64,000 nt of DNA from NCBI RefSeq assembly GCF_004345705.1, contig NZ_SLWV01000009.1:1-64000 (forward strand), read 5' to 3'. This DNA comes from Marinisporobacter balticus (lineage in GTDB: Bacteria > Bacillota > Clostridia > Peptostreptococcales > Thermotaleaceae). The translations under genes and the position numbers were made by a program. Numbering within the stretch: the stretch's first letter is position 1; each line of letters starts with the position of its first letter. Below, in pieces: positions 42,563 to 51,558 of this stretch. The notes beneath the pieces were generated by a model, which had not been told where the DNA came from, made no database searches, and was given only the letters and a program-made list of their open reading frames with translations.

Positions 42563-44016
42563 TATTTTATTCTCTTTAATACTTCACATAAAAATTCAAA
42601 TACCCTTTTTGTAGATGAAATACTAAGATGTTCATTTTGTGTATGTACATCATACATATTAGGCCCTAGAGAAACCATATCTATATCTCCTAATTTTTCT
42701 TTTAAGAATCCACACTCAAGGCCTGCATGAATCGCATCTATTTTCACTTCTTCTCCATACTTCTCTTTATAAACCTTACCCATTAAATCTCTAATCGGTG
42801 AATTTGATTTATATTCCCATGCTGGATAGTCTGCTACTAACACCATTTTAGCACCTACTAAATCACATACGTTTTGAATTCTATCATTTATTTCATTTTT
42901 CAAAGATTTAACAGAACTCCTTACTGCACTACTAAATTCAATTTCCTCTTCTTTTGTAACTAAAACCCCTATATTGTTTGAGCTTTCTACTAAGCCATCA
43001 ATGGCCGCACTCATTGTCTGAACCCCAAAAGGTAACAATCTTAAAATATCTATACATGCTTTTTTTGTTTCATCATCAAATACCTGATCAATACCGTTGA
43101 TTTTTTCTAATTGGATCTCAATTCTTGGATCTGATATCTGAAATTCATGTGATAATATTTGTTGGTATGTTTTTATAATGCTTTCTAATTCTCTAATATT
43201 TTCTTTGCTAATCAATAGTTTTCCTTCGGCCATTTTAGGGATTGCATTCATCTTTTCCCCACCACTAACACTTGCTAGATCCATATCCATCTTTTTGTCA
43301 ATTTCTCTTAAAATTCTTCCAAGTAATTTTATAGCACTCGCTCTATTTTTATTGATCTCCATACCAGAATGGCCACCTAATAATCCTTTTATAGCAATCT
43401 TATATCCTTCTTTATCTCCATCTGTCATTTTCCACGTAATAGGTAAACGTACAATATTATTTACACCGCCTGCACAAGATGAAAGAATGGTTTCCTCTTC
43501 TTCTGAATCAATGTTGATCAAAATATCTCCTGCTATATTTTCTGGATTAAGATTCAAAACTCCATCCATTCCGGTTTCTTCTGCAACAGTAATAAGGGCT
43601 ACAATTGGAGGATGCGCTAATTCATTAGATTCTAAAATCGCCATTGCCATAGCTACAGCAATGCCATTATCTGCCCCTAATGTTGTTCCTTTTGTCCTAA
43701 TCATATCTCCATCTACCATTAGTGGAATCGGATCCTTCGTAAAGTCAAAATCTAAATCTTCTTTTTTTACACAGACCATATCCATATGTCCTTGAAGGAT
43801 TACTGTTGGTGCATGCTCATATCCTTTTGTCCCAGGTTTTTTTATAATAACATTTAAACATTCTTCTTGAATTACATCTAATCCTAATTTTTCCCCAAAT
43901 TTAACTAAATAGTCGCTTACGCCTTTTTCATTCCCTGATTCTCTAGGTATTTGGGTTAAGCTTTCAAAATTTCTAAATACGGCTTCCGGTTTTAATCCCC
44001 CTAGCACATTTTTCAC
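42562..44016 (-). CDS. pepD: Aminoacyl-histidine dipeptidase (PepD, M20 family)
   Basis: A 484-residue zinc dipeptidase that hydrolyses Xaa-His dipeptides including carnosine. M20 metal ligands are visible: ILQGHMDMVCV near residue 72, TLGADNGIAVAMAMA near 114, AEETGMDG near 148, and the Cys/His ending DVHTQNEHLSI near 460. A lid domain lies between residues 200 and 370. It is downstream of a small membrane protein and a PqqD-like protein (14 and 1 bases of spacing), so all three seem to be one operon following an OPT transporter. Confidence 0.93.
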   Translation of the reverse strand: MKNVLGGLKPEAVFRNFESLTQIPRESGNEKGVSDYLVKFGEKLGLDVIQEECLNVIIKKPGTKGYEHAPTVILQGHMDMVCVKKEDLDFDFTKDPIPLMVDGDMIRTKGTTLGADNGIAVAMAMAILESNELAHPPIVALITVAEETGMDGVLNLNPENIAGDILINIDSEEEETILSSCAGGVNNIVRLPITWKMTDGDKEGYKIAIKGLLGGHSGMEINKNRASAIKLLGRILREIDKKMDMDLASVSGGEKMNAIPKMAEGKLLISKENIRELESIIKTYQQILSHEFQISDPRIEIQLEKINGIDQVFDDETKKACIDILRLLPFGVQTMSAAIDGLVESSNNIGVLVTKEEEIEFSSAVRSSVKSLKNEINDRIQNVCDLVGAKMVLVADYPAWEYKSNSPIRDLMGKVYKEKYGEEVKIDAIHAGLECGFLKEKLGDIDMVSLGPNMYDVHTQNEHLSISSTKRVFEFLCEVLKRIK

Positions 44017-44030
44017 TTTTAAAAACCCCT

Positions 44031-44375
44031 TTACTTTAGTTTATATTTTTTAGGATTGCTTTTTGATACTTCCACAATCAATCCTTTATTTAATAGATCC
44101 GTCAATAAATGCTTCATAACTATTTTTGAATCTGTAACCTGTAATTTATTTTTACTCCAAAATAGAGATGCTTTCGTTCCATGAATGATTTTTTCAACTT
44201 CTTTACTCGTAAAAACTTCTCCATTGCTAAGTTCTTTTATGATTTTTTCTTCACATTTTCTATATAATTGATTGAATAATTCTTCCGTTTTCCGCTGTTG
44301 CTTGATGTAGCCCCATGCCAGTAAAAAAGTGATTGTTACCGCAAATAAAACTACTTTTACTACAAAGCCAGCCAT
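44031..44375 (-). CDS. Small membrane-anchored protein with winged-helix-like domain
   Basis: A 114-residue protein that I do not recognise. It has one N-terminal membrane helix (GFVVKVVLFAVTITFLLAWGY) and a cytoplasmic part with about 80 residues. The region VFTSKEVEKIIHGTKASLFW to GLIVEVSKSNPKKYKLK looks like a winged helix. ATG 44375 is used, since it overlaps the preceding stop (TAATATG). A GTG at 44384 is possible. Its close coupling to the PqqD-like gene (1 base) suggests a joint role at the membrane. Confidence 0.65.
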   Translation of the reverse strand: MAGFVVKVVLFAVTITFLLAWGYIKQQRKTEELFNQLYRKCEEKIIKELSNGEVFTSKEVEKIIHGTKASLFWSKNKLQVTDSKIVMKHLLTDLLNKGLIVEVSKSNPKKYKLK

Positions 44376-44376
44376 A

Positions 44377-44736
44377 TTAATCACTTACTTTCTCTAGTGT
44401 TATAAATTTATTATTTCTTAAAATACTAATATACTTTCCAAGTCTTTCGTAAAGTGGCTCTGCATTTTCACCAAATTCTGCTTTTACTATTTTACTAATT
44501 TCCGCTACATTCCTTTTACCATCTATAGCTTTCCAGACACAACTTCCATGACCATCTAAATCGATTCGCATTACTTCAGGTGTTTTAAAGAAAAATCTTA
44601 CAATTTTGTCCAACAAACTATTTCTTGGAATAATCAATTGCACCAATCCTTGATCATTGAACTCCCAGTTTTGATCTTTATTTTTAAAAGGAACAAGTTC
44701 TAAATAATTGTCATCCTTCTTTATCTTTTTAGCCAT
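44377..44736 (-). CDS. PqqD-family protein (RRE-like peptide-binding fold)
   Basis: A 119-residue protein matching PqqD: FNDQGLVQLIIPRNS, then CVWKAIDGKRNVAEISKIV and LGKYISILRNNKFITL. In PQQ and RiPP pathways this fold binds precursor peptides. Here there is no radical SAM enzyme or precursor gene in the window. It is the first gene of a run with a membrane-anchored protein and PepD, and lies just after an OPT transporter gene separated by a terminator. An orphan adapter for peptides is a possibility; the function is not established. Confidence 0.75.
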   Translation of the reverse strand: MAKKIKKDDNYLELVPFKNKDQNWEFNDQGLVQLIIPRNSLLDKIVRFFFKTPEVMRIDLDGHGSCVWKAIDGKRNVAEISKIVKAEFGENAEPLYERLGKYISILRNNKFITLEKVSD

Positions 44737-44762
44737 GATCCCACCTCTTTATTATAAGTTCA

Positions 44763-44788
44763 AAAGAGGATATTTAAATATCCTCTTT
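44763..44788 (-). terminator. Perfect palindrome, terminator after the first OPT gene
   Basis: A 26-base perfect palindrome (half site aaagaggatattt) lies about 40 bases past the OPT stop and is followed by TTTGAAC on the minus strand. It separates OPT from the PqqD-like gene; the U-tract is short, so readthrough is likely. Confidence 0.6.
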
Positions 44789-44826
44789 ATATTATTTCAT
44801 ATATTTCACTCTTTATTTACACTAAA

Positions 44827-46746
44827 TTAAAGTTTCTTTGATGAATCTTTCTTTAGTAGTGAATATTTCATCAGTGACAATACCAATAAACCAAAGAATA
44901 TAATCGCTCCTATCTGTCCTAAATTAAACCCTAGCATCTCTGCAAGATTAACTTCCGCTACAGCAAATACTGCAAGTAGTATCCCTATTAATCCTTCTCC
45001 TGCAATTAATCCAGATGCATAAAGAATCCCACATTCGATTTTTTCTTTGATACTCTTATCTTCTCCACCTGCTTTTTCTAACTTTTTGTCTAAAATACCT
45101 CTAATAACACCACCCACCATAATTGGTGTACTTAAATGGATTGGTAAATATAAACCAATTGCGATTGGAAGAACAGGTAATCCAAGTAATTCCATTGTAA
45201 CACCTACACCTATTCCTGTAAATACAAGTGCCCATGGTAAACTTCCACCCATAACACCTTCTATAACCAATCTCATCAATGTAGCCTGTGGTGCTGGTAA
45301 TTCAGAAGATCCAAATCCCCATGCTTTATTTAATAATGTTAAAACAGCACCAATCGCAAGAGCTGCTGCTATTGCACCAATAATTTCACCATACTGTTGT
45401 TTCTTAGGCGTAGCACCTACTAAGAAACCTGTTTTTAAATCTTGCGATGTATCCCCTGCCATAGCAGCTATGATACAGATGATTGCACCTACAGTTAATG
45501 TACCAATCATTCCATCTTGCCCATCATTTCCCGTAGCCTTAAATATAATCGCCGTTATGATTAATGTTGCAATCGTCATTCCTGATACAGGGTTTGATGA
45601 ACTACCAACAAGACCAACAATTCTTGAAGAAACGGTTGCAAAGAAGAAACCAAAAATTGCAATTAATAAAGCACCCATAAATCCTACTGGTATCATTGGT
45701 AACATCATCATTGCTAAAATAACCGCTAAAGTACCAATTAAAACTAATTTCATCGGCATATCTTGTTCTGTTCTAAGGTTTGTAGTACCACCAACGCCAC
45801 CTGAATAATCCTTCATTGCATCCTTGAAAGTTTGAATAATCAGTGGTAAAGATTTAACCAAACTAAATACACCACCAAATGCAACAGCTCCAGCACCTAC
45901 GTATCTTATATAATAATTCCATATTCCCCAATAATCTAATTCAGCAATAGGCACAGTTGCTGGGTACATCACTACATCACCCATACTTCCAATGTTTGCA
46001 ATAAGTGGAATAAATGCAAACCATCCAAGTACCGCACCACCTAGCATATATGCAGAAATTTTAGGTCCTATAATAAATCCAACACCCAATAATGCAGGTA
46101 GTACATCTGCACCAATTGCTGCTCCTTTATACCCTGGAATAGCTGTTTCTATTTCACTTGGAAATAATTTAAAACCATCTGCAATAAACTTATATGCTGC
46201 ACCAATCCCTAGTCCTACAAATGTAATTTTCGCCTTTTCTCCACCTTCTTCACCTGCATGCAATACTTCCGCACAAGCAGTTCCTTCTTGATAAGGCAAT
46301 ATACCATGCTCTTTTACAATTAATGCTTTTCTCAAAGGAACCATGAAAAGTACACCAAGTAAACCACCACATAAAGCAATCGCTGTAATTGATATTAAAT
46401 TTGGCGCACCCATATTCCACTCTTCCATCCAAATATATAAAGCTGGTAGTGTAAATATCGCTCCCGCTGCTAGTGATTCACCCGCTGATCCAATCGTTTG
46501 AACCATGTTATTCTCAAGTATTGATTCTTTTCTTAAAACACCTCTAATAATTCCCATTGAAATTACTGCAGCTGGAATAGATGCACTAATTGTCATACCT
46601 ACTTTTAATCCTAAGTATGCATTAGCTGCACCAAAAACAACTGATAATAATATCCCTAAAATAATTGAAGTCCAAGTGAACTCTGGTAATATTTTGTCTG
46701 CAGAAATAAATGGTTTAAATTCCTGTGTCTTATTCGCGCTTGACAT
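44827..46746 (-). CDS. OPT family oligopeptide transporter
   Basis: A 639-residue secondary transporter with about sixteen hydrophobic segments, proton-coupled uptake of small peptides by family. The family features are GAANAYLGLKVGMTISASIP near residue 42, NNMVQTIGSAGESLAAG near 80, KEHGILPYQEGTACAEVL near 145 and GDTSQDLKTGFLVGATP near 430. It shares high identity with the second OPT gene at 47304 (tandem duplication). A consensus promoter is at 46912-46940. With PepD and aminopeptidase P nearby, a peptide-scavenging role is reasonable. Confidence 0.92.
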   Translation of the reverse strand: MSSANKTQEFKPFISADKILPEFTWTSIILGILLSVVFGAANAYLGLKVGMTISASIPAAVISMGIIRGVLRKESILENNMVQTIGSAGESLAAGAIFTLPALYIWMEEWNMGAPNLISITAIALCGGLLGVLFMVPLRKALIVKEHGILPYQEGTACAEVLHAGEEGGEKAKITFVGLGIGAAYKFIADGFKLFPSEIETAIPGYKGAAIGADVLPALLGVGFIIGPKISAYMLGGAVLGWFAFIPLIANIGSMGDVVMYPATVPIAELDYWGIWNYYIRYVGAGAVAFGGVFSLVKSLPLIIQTFKDAMKDYSGGVGGTTNLRTEQDMPMKLVLIGTLAVILAMMMLPMIPVGFMGALLIAIFGFFFATVSSRIVGLVGSSSNPVSGMTIATLIITAIIFKATGNDGQDGMIGTLTVGAIICIIAAMAGDTSQDLKTGFLVGATPKKQQYGEIIGAIAAALAIGAVLTLLNKAWGFGSSELPAPQATLMRLVIEGVMGGSLPWALVFTGIGVGVTMELLGLPVLPIAIGLYLPIHLSTPIMVGGVIRGILDKKLEKAGGEDKSIKEKIECGILYASGLIAGEGLIGILLAVFAVAEVNLAEMLGFNLGQIGAIIFFGLLVLSLMKYSLLKKDSSKKL

Positions 46747-46911
46747 ATTTTATTCCTCCTAATTTATTAGATTGTGTTCATAAACGTTTTCCTATTTGTT
46801 ATCTAAATTTCATAAACATTCATATTCTGTCGTTCTTAAAAATGCTAAAAAATAATTACCTTTTATTTGTGCATATACACATTTATTCGCTAAGTCTCGG
46901 CCTTGTTTGTA

Positions 46912-46940
46912 AGTATAGACAGCCTTTTTCAAAAAGTCAA
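46912..46940 (-). promoter_or_regulatory. Sigma-A promoter of the first OPT gene
   Basis: TTGACT (46935-46940) and TATACT (46912-46917) are 17 bases apart on the minus strand. The transcript would have a leader of about 160 bases before the gene. Confidence 0.7.
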
Positions 46941-47009
46941 ATAGAGATTTTTATAGGAATTTAAATGTATATTCATTTTCATTTTCACACTATTTTCAAG
47001 AATTACAGC

Positions 47010-47041
47010 CGTTAGGCTATATTTTTTATATTTGCCTAACG
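47010..47041. repeat. Hairpin in the OPT spacer
   Basis: Perfect 8-bp arms (cgttaggc with gcctaacg) enclose 16 AT-rich bases. There is no U-run on either side, so it is not a typical terminator. Confidence 0.4.
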
Positions 47042-47276
47042 TTCGGTACATTGATATAAAAAGGGCTCCCATATCATTATTTATCCTATAGCAATAATAC
47101 GATAAAAAATATCTCTCTTATCTAACGCACATTCCATAAATATCTACCTTTATTCCAGAATAATTATTTATAACTTTGTATTTTTATTAAATTATTAAAT
47201 TTATATTTTTTTATAATTGATAGATTCTAACCCTGTAACGTAATAGATTGAAAATTTGGGTACATCTGCAAGCAAT

Positions 47277-47299
47277 AAAAAAAGGGCATATCCGCCCTA
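47277..47299 (-). terminator. Terminator of the second OPT gene
   Basis: A stem of at least 5 bp (agggc with gccct, loop atatcc) lies just past the gene and is followed by seven U on the minus strand. Confidence 0.7.
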
Positions 47300-47303
47300 T
47301 CGT

Positions 47304-49202
47304 TTATTGATGTTGTTTAATCTCTTTAAACAATGACCATTTCATTAACATATACACTAAAATACAAAATGTAATGTTTGTTCCAATACTACCCATATTC
47401 AATCCTATGGAAATATCTATATTCCATACCGATAATAAGGCTACTATAATACCAACAACACCCTCTCCTGCAATAAGGCCAGATGCATATAAAATGCCAA
47501 AATCAATTTTTCCATTTCTCTCAAAATCATCACATCGAATAATATCCCATTCTAATATTCCTCTTACAAGACCTCCAATAAAAATTGTGGTCGTAAGATG
47601 TATCGGAAGGTAAAGACCTATTGCTATAGGAAGTATTGGCAATTCAAGAAGTTCTACAACAATTCCTATTCCCACCCCAATGAATATTAAAGACCAGGGC
47701 AAATTTCCTTGAACTACCCCTTCAACGACCAATTTTGCTAAGGTTGCTTGGGGAGCAGGGAGTGCTGATGAACCAAATCCTAAGGTCCTATCCAATAAAA
47801 CCAACACCCCACCTAGTACAAATGCACTTGCCACAACCCCTATCATTTCTCCTATTTGCTGCTTATATGGCGTTGCGCCTATTAAAAATCCCGTTTTAAG
47901 ATCCTGAGATGTATCCCCTGCCATAGCTACAATAATACATATAATGGATCCCACCGTAAATACAGCGAATATTATTTCATTTCCTATCCCACTTTTCATT
48001 TTAAACGCTAAAGATGCAATGATTAATGTAGCAATGGTCATCCCTGAAATTGGATTAGAGGAACTTCCAATAATTCCAACAATTCTAGAGGATACTGTAG
48101 CGAAAAAAAATCCAAATACTACAATTAACAAAGAACCTATTGCACCAATTTTCGCATATGGCAATACAGTTATTGCAAATATGATAAATACAATGGTTAA
48201 TCCTACTGTAGACAAGGGGATATCTTGATCTGTTCGAAGGGCACTTTTCCCACCTATAATTTCATTATAATCGTTTATTGTTTCTCTGATGGTTTCATAT
48301 ATTAGGGGGATGGATTTTATAAGACTACTCACACCTCCAAAAGCTACAGCCCCTGCGCCTATATATCGTATATACGTATTCCATATATCCCAACTACTCA
48401 GTTGCCCAACAGCAACAGATGCTGGGAATATAACCTCATGGCTATTTATTCCAAATTCTGATATCAAAGGAATGATCACAAACCATCCCAGTAATGATCC
48501 TGCTAGCATAAAACCTGCAATTCTTTTTCCTATTATGAATCCTACCCCTAAAACAGCAGGTAATGCATCCAAACCTATCAATGTGCTAAAAGGTTTATTT
48601 ATATGAAATTCTAAATTTGATGGAAATAATTTAAGACCATCTGTGAGAAATTTATATATTGCGCCGAATCCTACTCCAGCGAATGTTGCTTTGGCTTTTT
48701 CGCCACCTTCTTCACCAGCTAGAAGTACATTAGCACAAGCTACTCCCTCTGGATACGGTAGATGTCCATGCTCCTTTACGATAAGTGCTTTTCTTAAAGG
48801 AATCATAAACATAACACCCAATATTCCCCCAAACAAGGAAATTAATATTATAAACTTAACACTTGGCATATCTACCCCTACTGATTTTGCCCATAAAAAC
48901 ATTGCAGGAATTGTAAATACTACGCCAGCAGCCAATGATTCTCCAGCCGATCCAATGGTTTGAACAATATTGCTCTCTAGTATTGAATCTCTTTTCATTA
49001 TTACTCTTGTTACACTCATCGCAACAACTGCTGCAGGTATTGAAGCACTTATTGTCATTCCAACCTTTAACCCTAAGTATGCATTTACTGCGCCAAATAC
49101 AATTGCTAATACAATTCCTGTAATAACTGATATAAAAGTCAATTCAGGGAGTATCTTCTCTGCTGCTATAAAAGGTTTAAAGGATTCATGATTCTCATGC
49201 AT
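47304..49202 (-). CDS. OPT family oligopeptide transporter (paralogue)
   Basis: A 632-residue transporter very similar to the one at 44827, with the same marker stretches: GAVNAYLGLKVGMTISASIP, SNIVQTIGSAGESLAAG, KEHGHLPYPEGVACANVL and GDTSQDLKTGFLIGATP. The duplication is recent enough that most motifs are identical, but the C-terminal third differs more. ATG 49202 is used, since AGGAGA precedes it at about 9 bases; an ATG at 49229 has no site. A divergent TetR-family gene shares its promoter region and probably controls it. Confidence 0.92.
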   Translation of the reverse strand: MHENHESFKPFIAAEKILPELTFISVITGIVLAIVFGAVNAYLGLKVGMTISASIPAAVVAMSVTRVIMKRDSILESNIVQTIGSAGESLAAGVVFTIPAMFLWAKSVGVDMPSVKFIILISLFGGILGVMFMIPLRKALIVKEHGHLPYPEGVACANVLLAGEEGGEKAKATFAGVGFGAIYKFLTDGLKLFPSNLEFHINKPFSTLIGLDALPAVLGVGFIIGKRIAGFMLAGSLLGWFVIIPLISEFGINSHEVIFPASVAVGQLSSWDIWNTYIRYIGAGAVAFGGVSSLIKSIPLIYETIRETINDYNEIIGGKSALRTDQDIPLSTVGLTIVFIIFAITVLPYAKIGAIGSLLIVVFGFFFATVSSRIVGIIGSSSNPISGMTIATLIIASLAFKMKSGIGNEIIFAVFTVGSIICIIVAMAGDTSQDLKTGFLIGATPYKQQIGEMIGVVASAFVLGGVLVLLDRTLGFGSSALPAPQATLAKLVVEGVVQGNLPWSLIFIGVGIGIVVELLELPILPIAIGLYLPIHLTTTIFIGGLVRGILEWDIIRCDDFERNGKIDFGILYASGLIAGEGVVGIIVALLSVWNIDISIGLNMGSIGTNITFCILVYMLMKWSLFKEIKQHQ

Positions 49203-49266
49203 TGTATCATCTCTCCTATATGTAGCCATTTAAAATACTTTATCCACGCTTAATTTTACTTATTTT

Positions 49267-49295
49267 ATTATATACTACTTGTATGAAGCTGACAA
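49267..49295 (-). promoter_or_regulatory. Sigma-A promoter of the second OPT gene
   Basis: TTGTCA (49290-49295) and a perfect TATAAT (49267-49272) are 17 bases apart on the minus strand. It is back to back with the tetR promoter, 12 bases between the two -35 boxes. Confidence 0.75.
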
Positions 49296-49307
49296 TTTAA
49301 TTATTTT

Positions 49308-49336
49308 TTGAACATATTGATAATTTGAGATATAAT
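49308..49336 (+). promoter_or_regulatory. Sigma-A promoter of the tetR gene
   Basis: TTGAAC (49308-49313) and a perfect TATAAT (49331-49336) are 17 bases apart, about 27 bases before the TetR start. Confidence 0.75.
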
Positions 49337-49344
49337 ATTATCAA
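49317..49344. promoter_or_regulatory. Inverted repeat in the tetR promoter, candidate operator
   Basis: Perfect 8-bp arms (ttgataat with attatcaa) flank 12 bases and straddle the -10 box of tetR. Its position suggests autorepression by the TetR-family protein; it is about 50 bases from the OPT promoter -10. Confidence 0.5.
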
Positions 49345-49362
49345 ATGGAGGTATGTGATATT

Positions 49363-50025
49363 ATGAATACAAAGGATAGAGTTCTAATGGCTTCATTAAA
49401 GTTTTTTTTAATCCAAGGATATGAAAATACAACTTTAAGTATGATTGCAGATGAAGTTAATATAAAGAAGCCTTCAATTTATTACCATTTTAAGTCAAAG
49501 GAAGATTTATTATTCAATAGTATTTATTTTATAATAAATAATTTAGAGGAAAAGATCAACCATTCAGTAACAAAATTTGTTTCTCCTAAAGATCAGCTTC
49601 AATCATTTTTTGAATGTGCTTTAGATTTTAATACGAATCTTTCAATTATGATTGGCAATGACTTCAACCATCCTATAAATTTCATTACAATTTTTCAACT
49701 GTATTCAAATAGATTTAATGCACTTTCTGAAAAGATTGATACATATTATAAAAATATCAGTACAATCTTAGAAGAAATCATTGATACAGGCCAAAAAAAT
49801 GGCTTAATTAAAGGCTCAATTGATAAAAACATAGCTGTACTTGATATTATTTCAAGAGTAGAAGGGCTTATAGCCATTTCAACCCTATATAAATCTGTAG
49901 ATATGAAGAATAAGCGAAATCAGCTATACGAAAATCTATGGTTAAGTCTTTCATCTGAAAAGCCTCAATCAAAAACAAAAAAATTCTTTGAGTATAAAAA
50001 TATTGGTTTAGGTAGAAAGTGGTAA
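49363..50025 (+). CDS. TetR/AcrR family regulator
   Basis: A 220-residue regulator. The N-terminal TetR HTH is MASLKFFLIQGYENTTLSMI then ADEVNIKKPSIYYHFKSKEDLL. The remaining helices form the ligand-binding domain, which is not specific enough to name an inducer. ATG 49363 is used; an ATG at 49345 lies in the GGAGG site. It is divergent from the second OPT gene, and both promoters share about 100 bases, so it is a likely local repressor. Confidence 0.85.
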   Translation: MNTKDRVLMASLKFFLIQGYENTTLSMIADEVNIKKPSIYYHFKSKEDLLFNSIYFIINNLEEKINHSVTKFVSPKDQLQSFFECALDFNTNLSIMIGNDFNHPINFITIFQLYSNRFNALSEKIDTYYKNISTILEEIIDTGQKNGLIKGSIDKNIAVLDIISRVEGLIAISTLYKSVDMKNKRNQLYENLWLSLSSEKPQSKTKKFFEYKNIGLGRKW

Positions 50026-50027
50026 AC

Positions 50028-50070
50028 AATCAACAAAGGACAGATTTTTTCAATCTGTCCTTTGTTGATT
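50028..50070. terminator. 18-bp-stem hairpin after tetR
   Basis: A perfect 18-bp stem (aatcaacaaaggacagat with its complement) has a U-rich 7-base loop. No long U-run follows on the plus strand. On the minus strand it begins at the last codons of a chemoreceptor remnant and may have been that gene's terminator. Confidence 0.65.
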
Positions 50071-50177
50071 AAAACTTAAATTCATTTACATTTTCTATCA
50101 ATATTTTTGATAAATCTTTTGTTTTTTTGTGCATGTCGCATCATTTCTTGCAATTCAGCCGATTGTTCTTCCAATCT
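50069..50177 (-). pseudogene. C-terminal remnant of a methyl-accepting chemotaxis protein
   Basis: The minus strand reads LEEQSAELQEMMRHAQ and, after a shift at a run of seven A, KTKDLSKILIENVNEFKF followed by a stop (50069-50071). EEQ(S)A.LQE..., then ....L....VN.FK. is the typical end of chemoreceptors. An in-frame stop at 50178-50180 cuts the upstream part, so only about 34 codons remain. Confidence 0.7.
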
Positions 50178-50194
50178 TTATCTCTTCTTCTCGC

Positions 50195-51376
50195 TTATAT
50201 TTGGTTATCTATCACTTTTTTAAGTCTGCTTAGCCCTTCTTTCAATATGGATCGTGGACAAGCAATATTAATCCTTACAAACCCCTCTCCTTCTTCTCCA
50301 TAAGTATATCCTTGATTTAGTACGAGCTTTCCTTCATTAAAAATAATATTTTCTAAATCATTTTTATTTAATCCTAGTTCTCTTAAATCTAACCATACTA
50401 AATAAGTAGCTTCTGGCTGAATTACCTTTATTTTAGGAATATTTTCTTCTATATATTTTATCAAGAAGGTAAGATTTTCTTGTAAATAACCCAAAAGTTG
50501 CTCTAGCCATTCTTCACCATGTAAGTATGCTGCTTCTAACGCCTCTATTCCAAATACATTTGGCTTTGAAATGCCTACACTTTCTCTTTCCTTTAAGAAT
50601 TGATTTCGTATTTTTTCATTTGGAATAATAATATTTGAAGTTTGAATTCCTGCAATATTGAAAGTCTTACTTGGAGCTGTACAAACAATCGTATTTTGAG
50701 CAAACTCCTCACTTATTGAAGCAAGAGACGTATGCTTATGGCCTTTTAACACTAAATCAGCATGAATTTCATCTGATACAAGTATTACATTATTCTTTAT
50801 ACAGAGATCTCCAAGCCTTTTTATTTCTTCTTTGTGCCACACTCTCCCTACTGGGTTATGAGGACTACATAAAAACATAAGTTTTACTTGATCCTCCATT
50901 TTTTTCTCTAAATCATCAAAATCCATTACATATTTCTTTCCATCAAACTTCAATGGGTTATTCACTACATGACAGCTATTATTTTTAATTGAATTAAAAA
51001 ATGGAGGATATATAGGCGACTGAATGATCACTTTATCTCCAGGATGCGTGAATGCTTTTACGATCATATTTAATGCTGGAACAACCCCTGGTGTAAATAC
51101 AATCCATTCTTTTTTTATATCCCAATGATAACGATGCTTCATCCAATGAATTACTGCATCATAATAAGTGTCATACCCTCCAGCATATCCATAAATACCG
51201 TGCTCAGCTCTATTCATAATAGCATCTATTACACACTGCGGCGCCTTAAAATCCATATCTGCTACCCACAAAGGTAGTAAATCTTTATCCGAAATCCCAA
51301 ACCGTTCTTCCAATCCATCCCATTTTAAACAATTAGTATGCAAACGATTGTTTACATCATCAAAATTATATTTCAT
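50195..51376 (-). CDS. MalY/PatB-type PLP aminotransferase/C-S lyase
   Basis: A 393-residue pyridoxal-phosphate enzyme, most similar in pattern to MalY/PatB cystathionine beta-lyases. Visible motifs are LPLWVADMDFKAPQCVIDA near residue 34, YGYAGGYDTYYDAVI near 62, LCSPHNPVGRVW near 170, SDEIHADLVLKGHKH near 198, and TAPSKTFNIAGIQTSN with the PLP Lys near 232. It likely cleaves cystathionine or cysteine-type substrates to pyruvate, ammonia and a thiol. ATG 51376 follows AAGGG at 6 bases. In-frame ATGs up to 51472 would add 32 AT-rich, non-family residues. Confidence 0.9.
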   Translation of the reverse strand: MKYNFDDVNNRLHTNCLKWDGLEERFGISDKDLLPLWVADMDFKAPQCVIDAIMNRAEHGIYGYAGGYDTYYDAVIHWMKHRYHWDIKKEWIVFTPGVVPALNMIVKAFTHPGDKVIIQSPIYPPFFNSIKNNSCHVVNNPLKFDGKKYVMDFDDLEKKMEDQVKLMFLCSPHNPVGRVWHKEEIKRLGDLCIKNNVILVSDEIHADLVLKGHKHTSLASISEEFAQNTIVCTAPSKTFNIAGIQTSNIIIPNEKIRNQFLKERESVGISKPNVFGIEALEAAYLHGEEWLEQLLGYLQENLTFLIKYIEENIPKIKVIQPEATYLVWLDLRELGLNKNDLENIIFNEGKLVLNQGYTYGEEGEGFVRINIACPRSILKEGLSRLKKVIDNQI

Positions 51377-51558
51377 AAAGAACCCTTCTTTCATGATTAG
51401 GAATGATTTTACTTTTATATTTAAAATTTTATATTTTTTCAATAATACTACATATTTCATTATAATTTCCATTTACCAAATGATCCAATAGAAAAAAACT
51501 ATATACTTTATCTATATATAGAATATATTTATACTAATATATTCCATGAAAAATTCAT

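Larger units (their letters stand above)
46747..47276. other. Spacer between the two OPT genes
   Basis: About 530 bases without a gene. It contains the promoter of the first OPT gene (46912-46940), a short dyad tgtg-catata-caca (46868-46881) right after its -10 box that could be an operator, and a hairpin at 47010-47041. Nothing else is distinct. Confidence 0.5.

Noticed and set aside
43178..43795. 205-codon frame on the plus strand inside pepD
   Set aside because: Antisense to conserved M20 peptidase sequence; no ribosome-binding site or domain.
45047..45808. 253-codon frame on the plus strand inside the first OPT gene
   Set aside because: Antisense to a clear OPT transporter; Pro/Ile/Thr-rich composition is a mirror of membrane-protein codons. 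The same applies to frames at 45992-46291 and 47944-48963.
51377..51472. N-terminal extension of the MalY-type enzyme
   Set aside because: The added 32 residues are Lys/Ile/Leu-rich AT translation and the start at 51376 has its own ribosome-binding site and matches the family.
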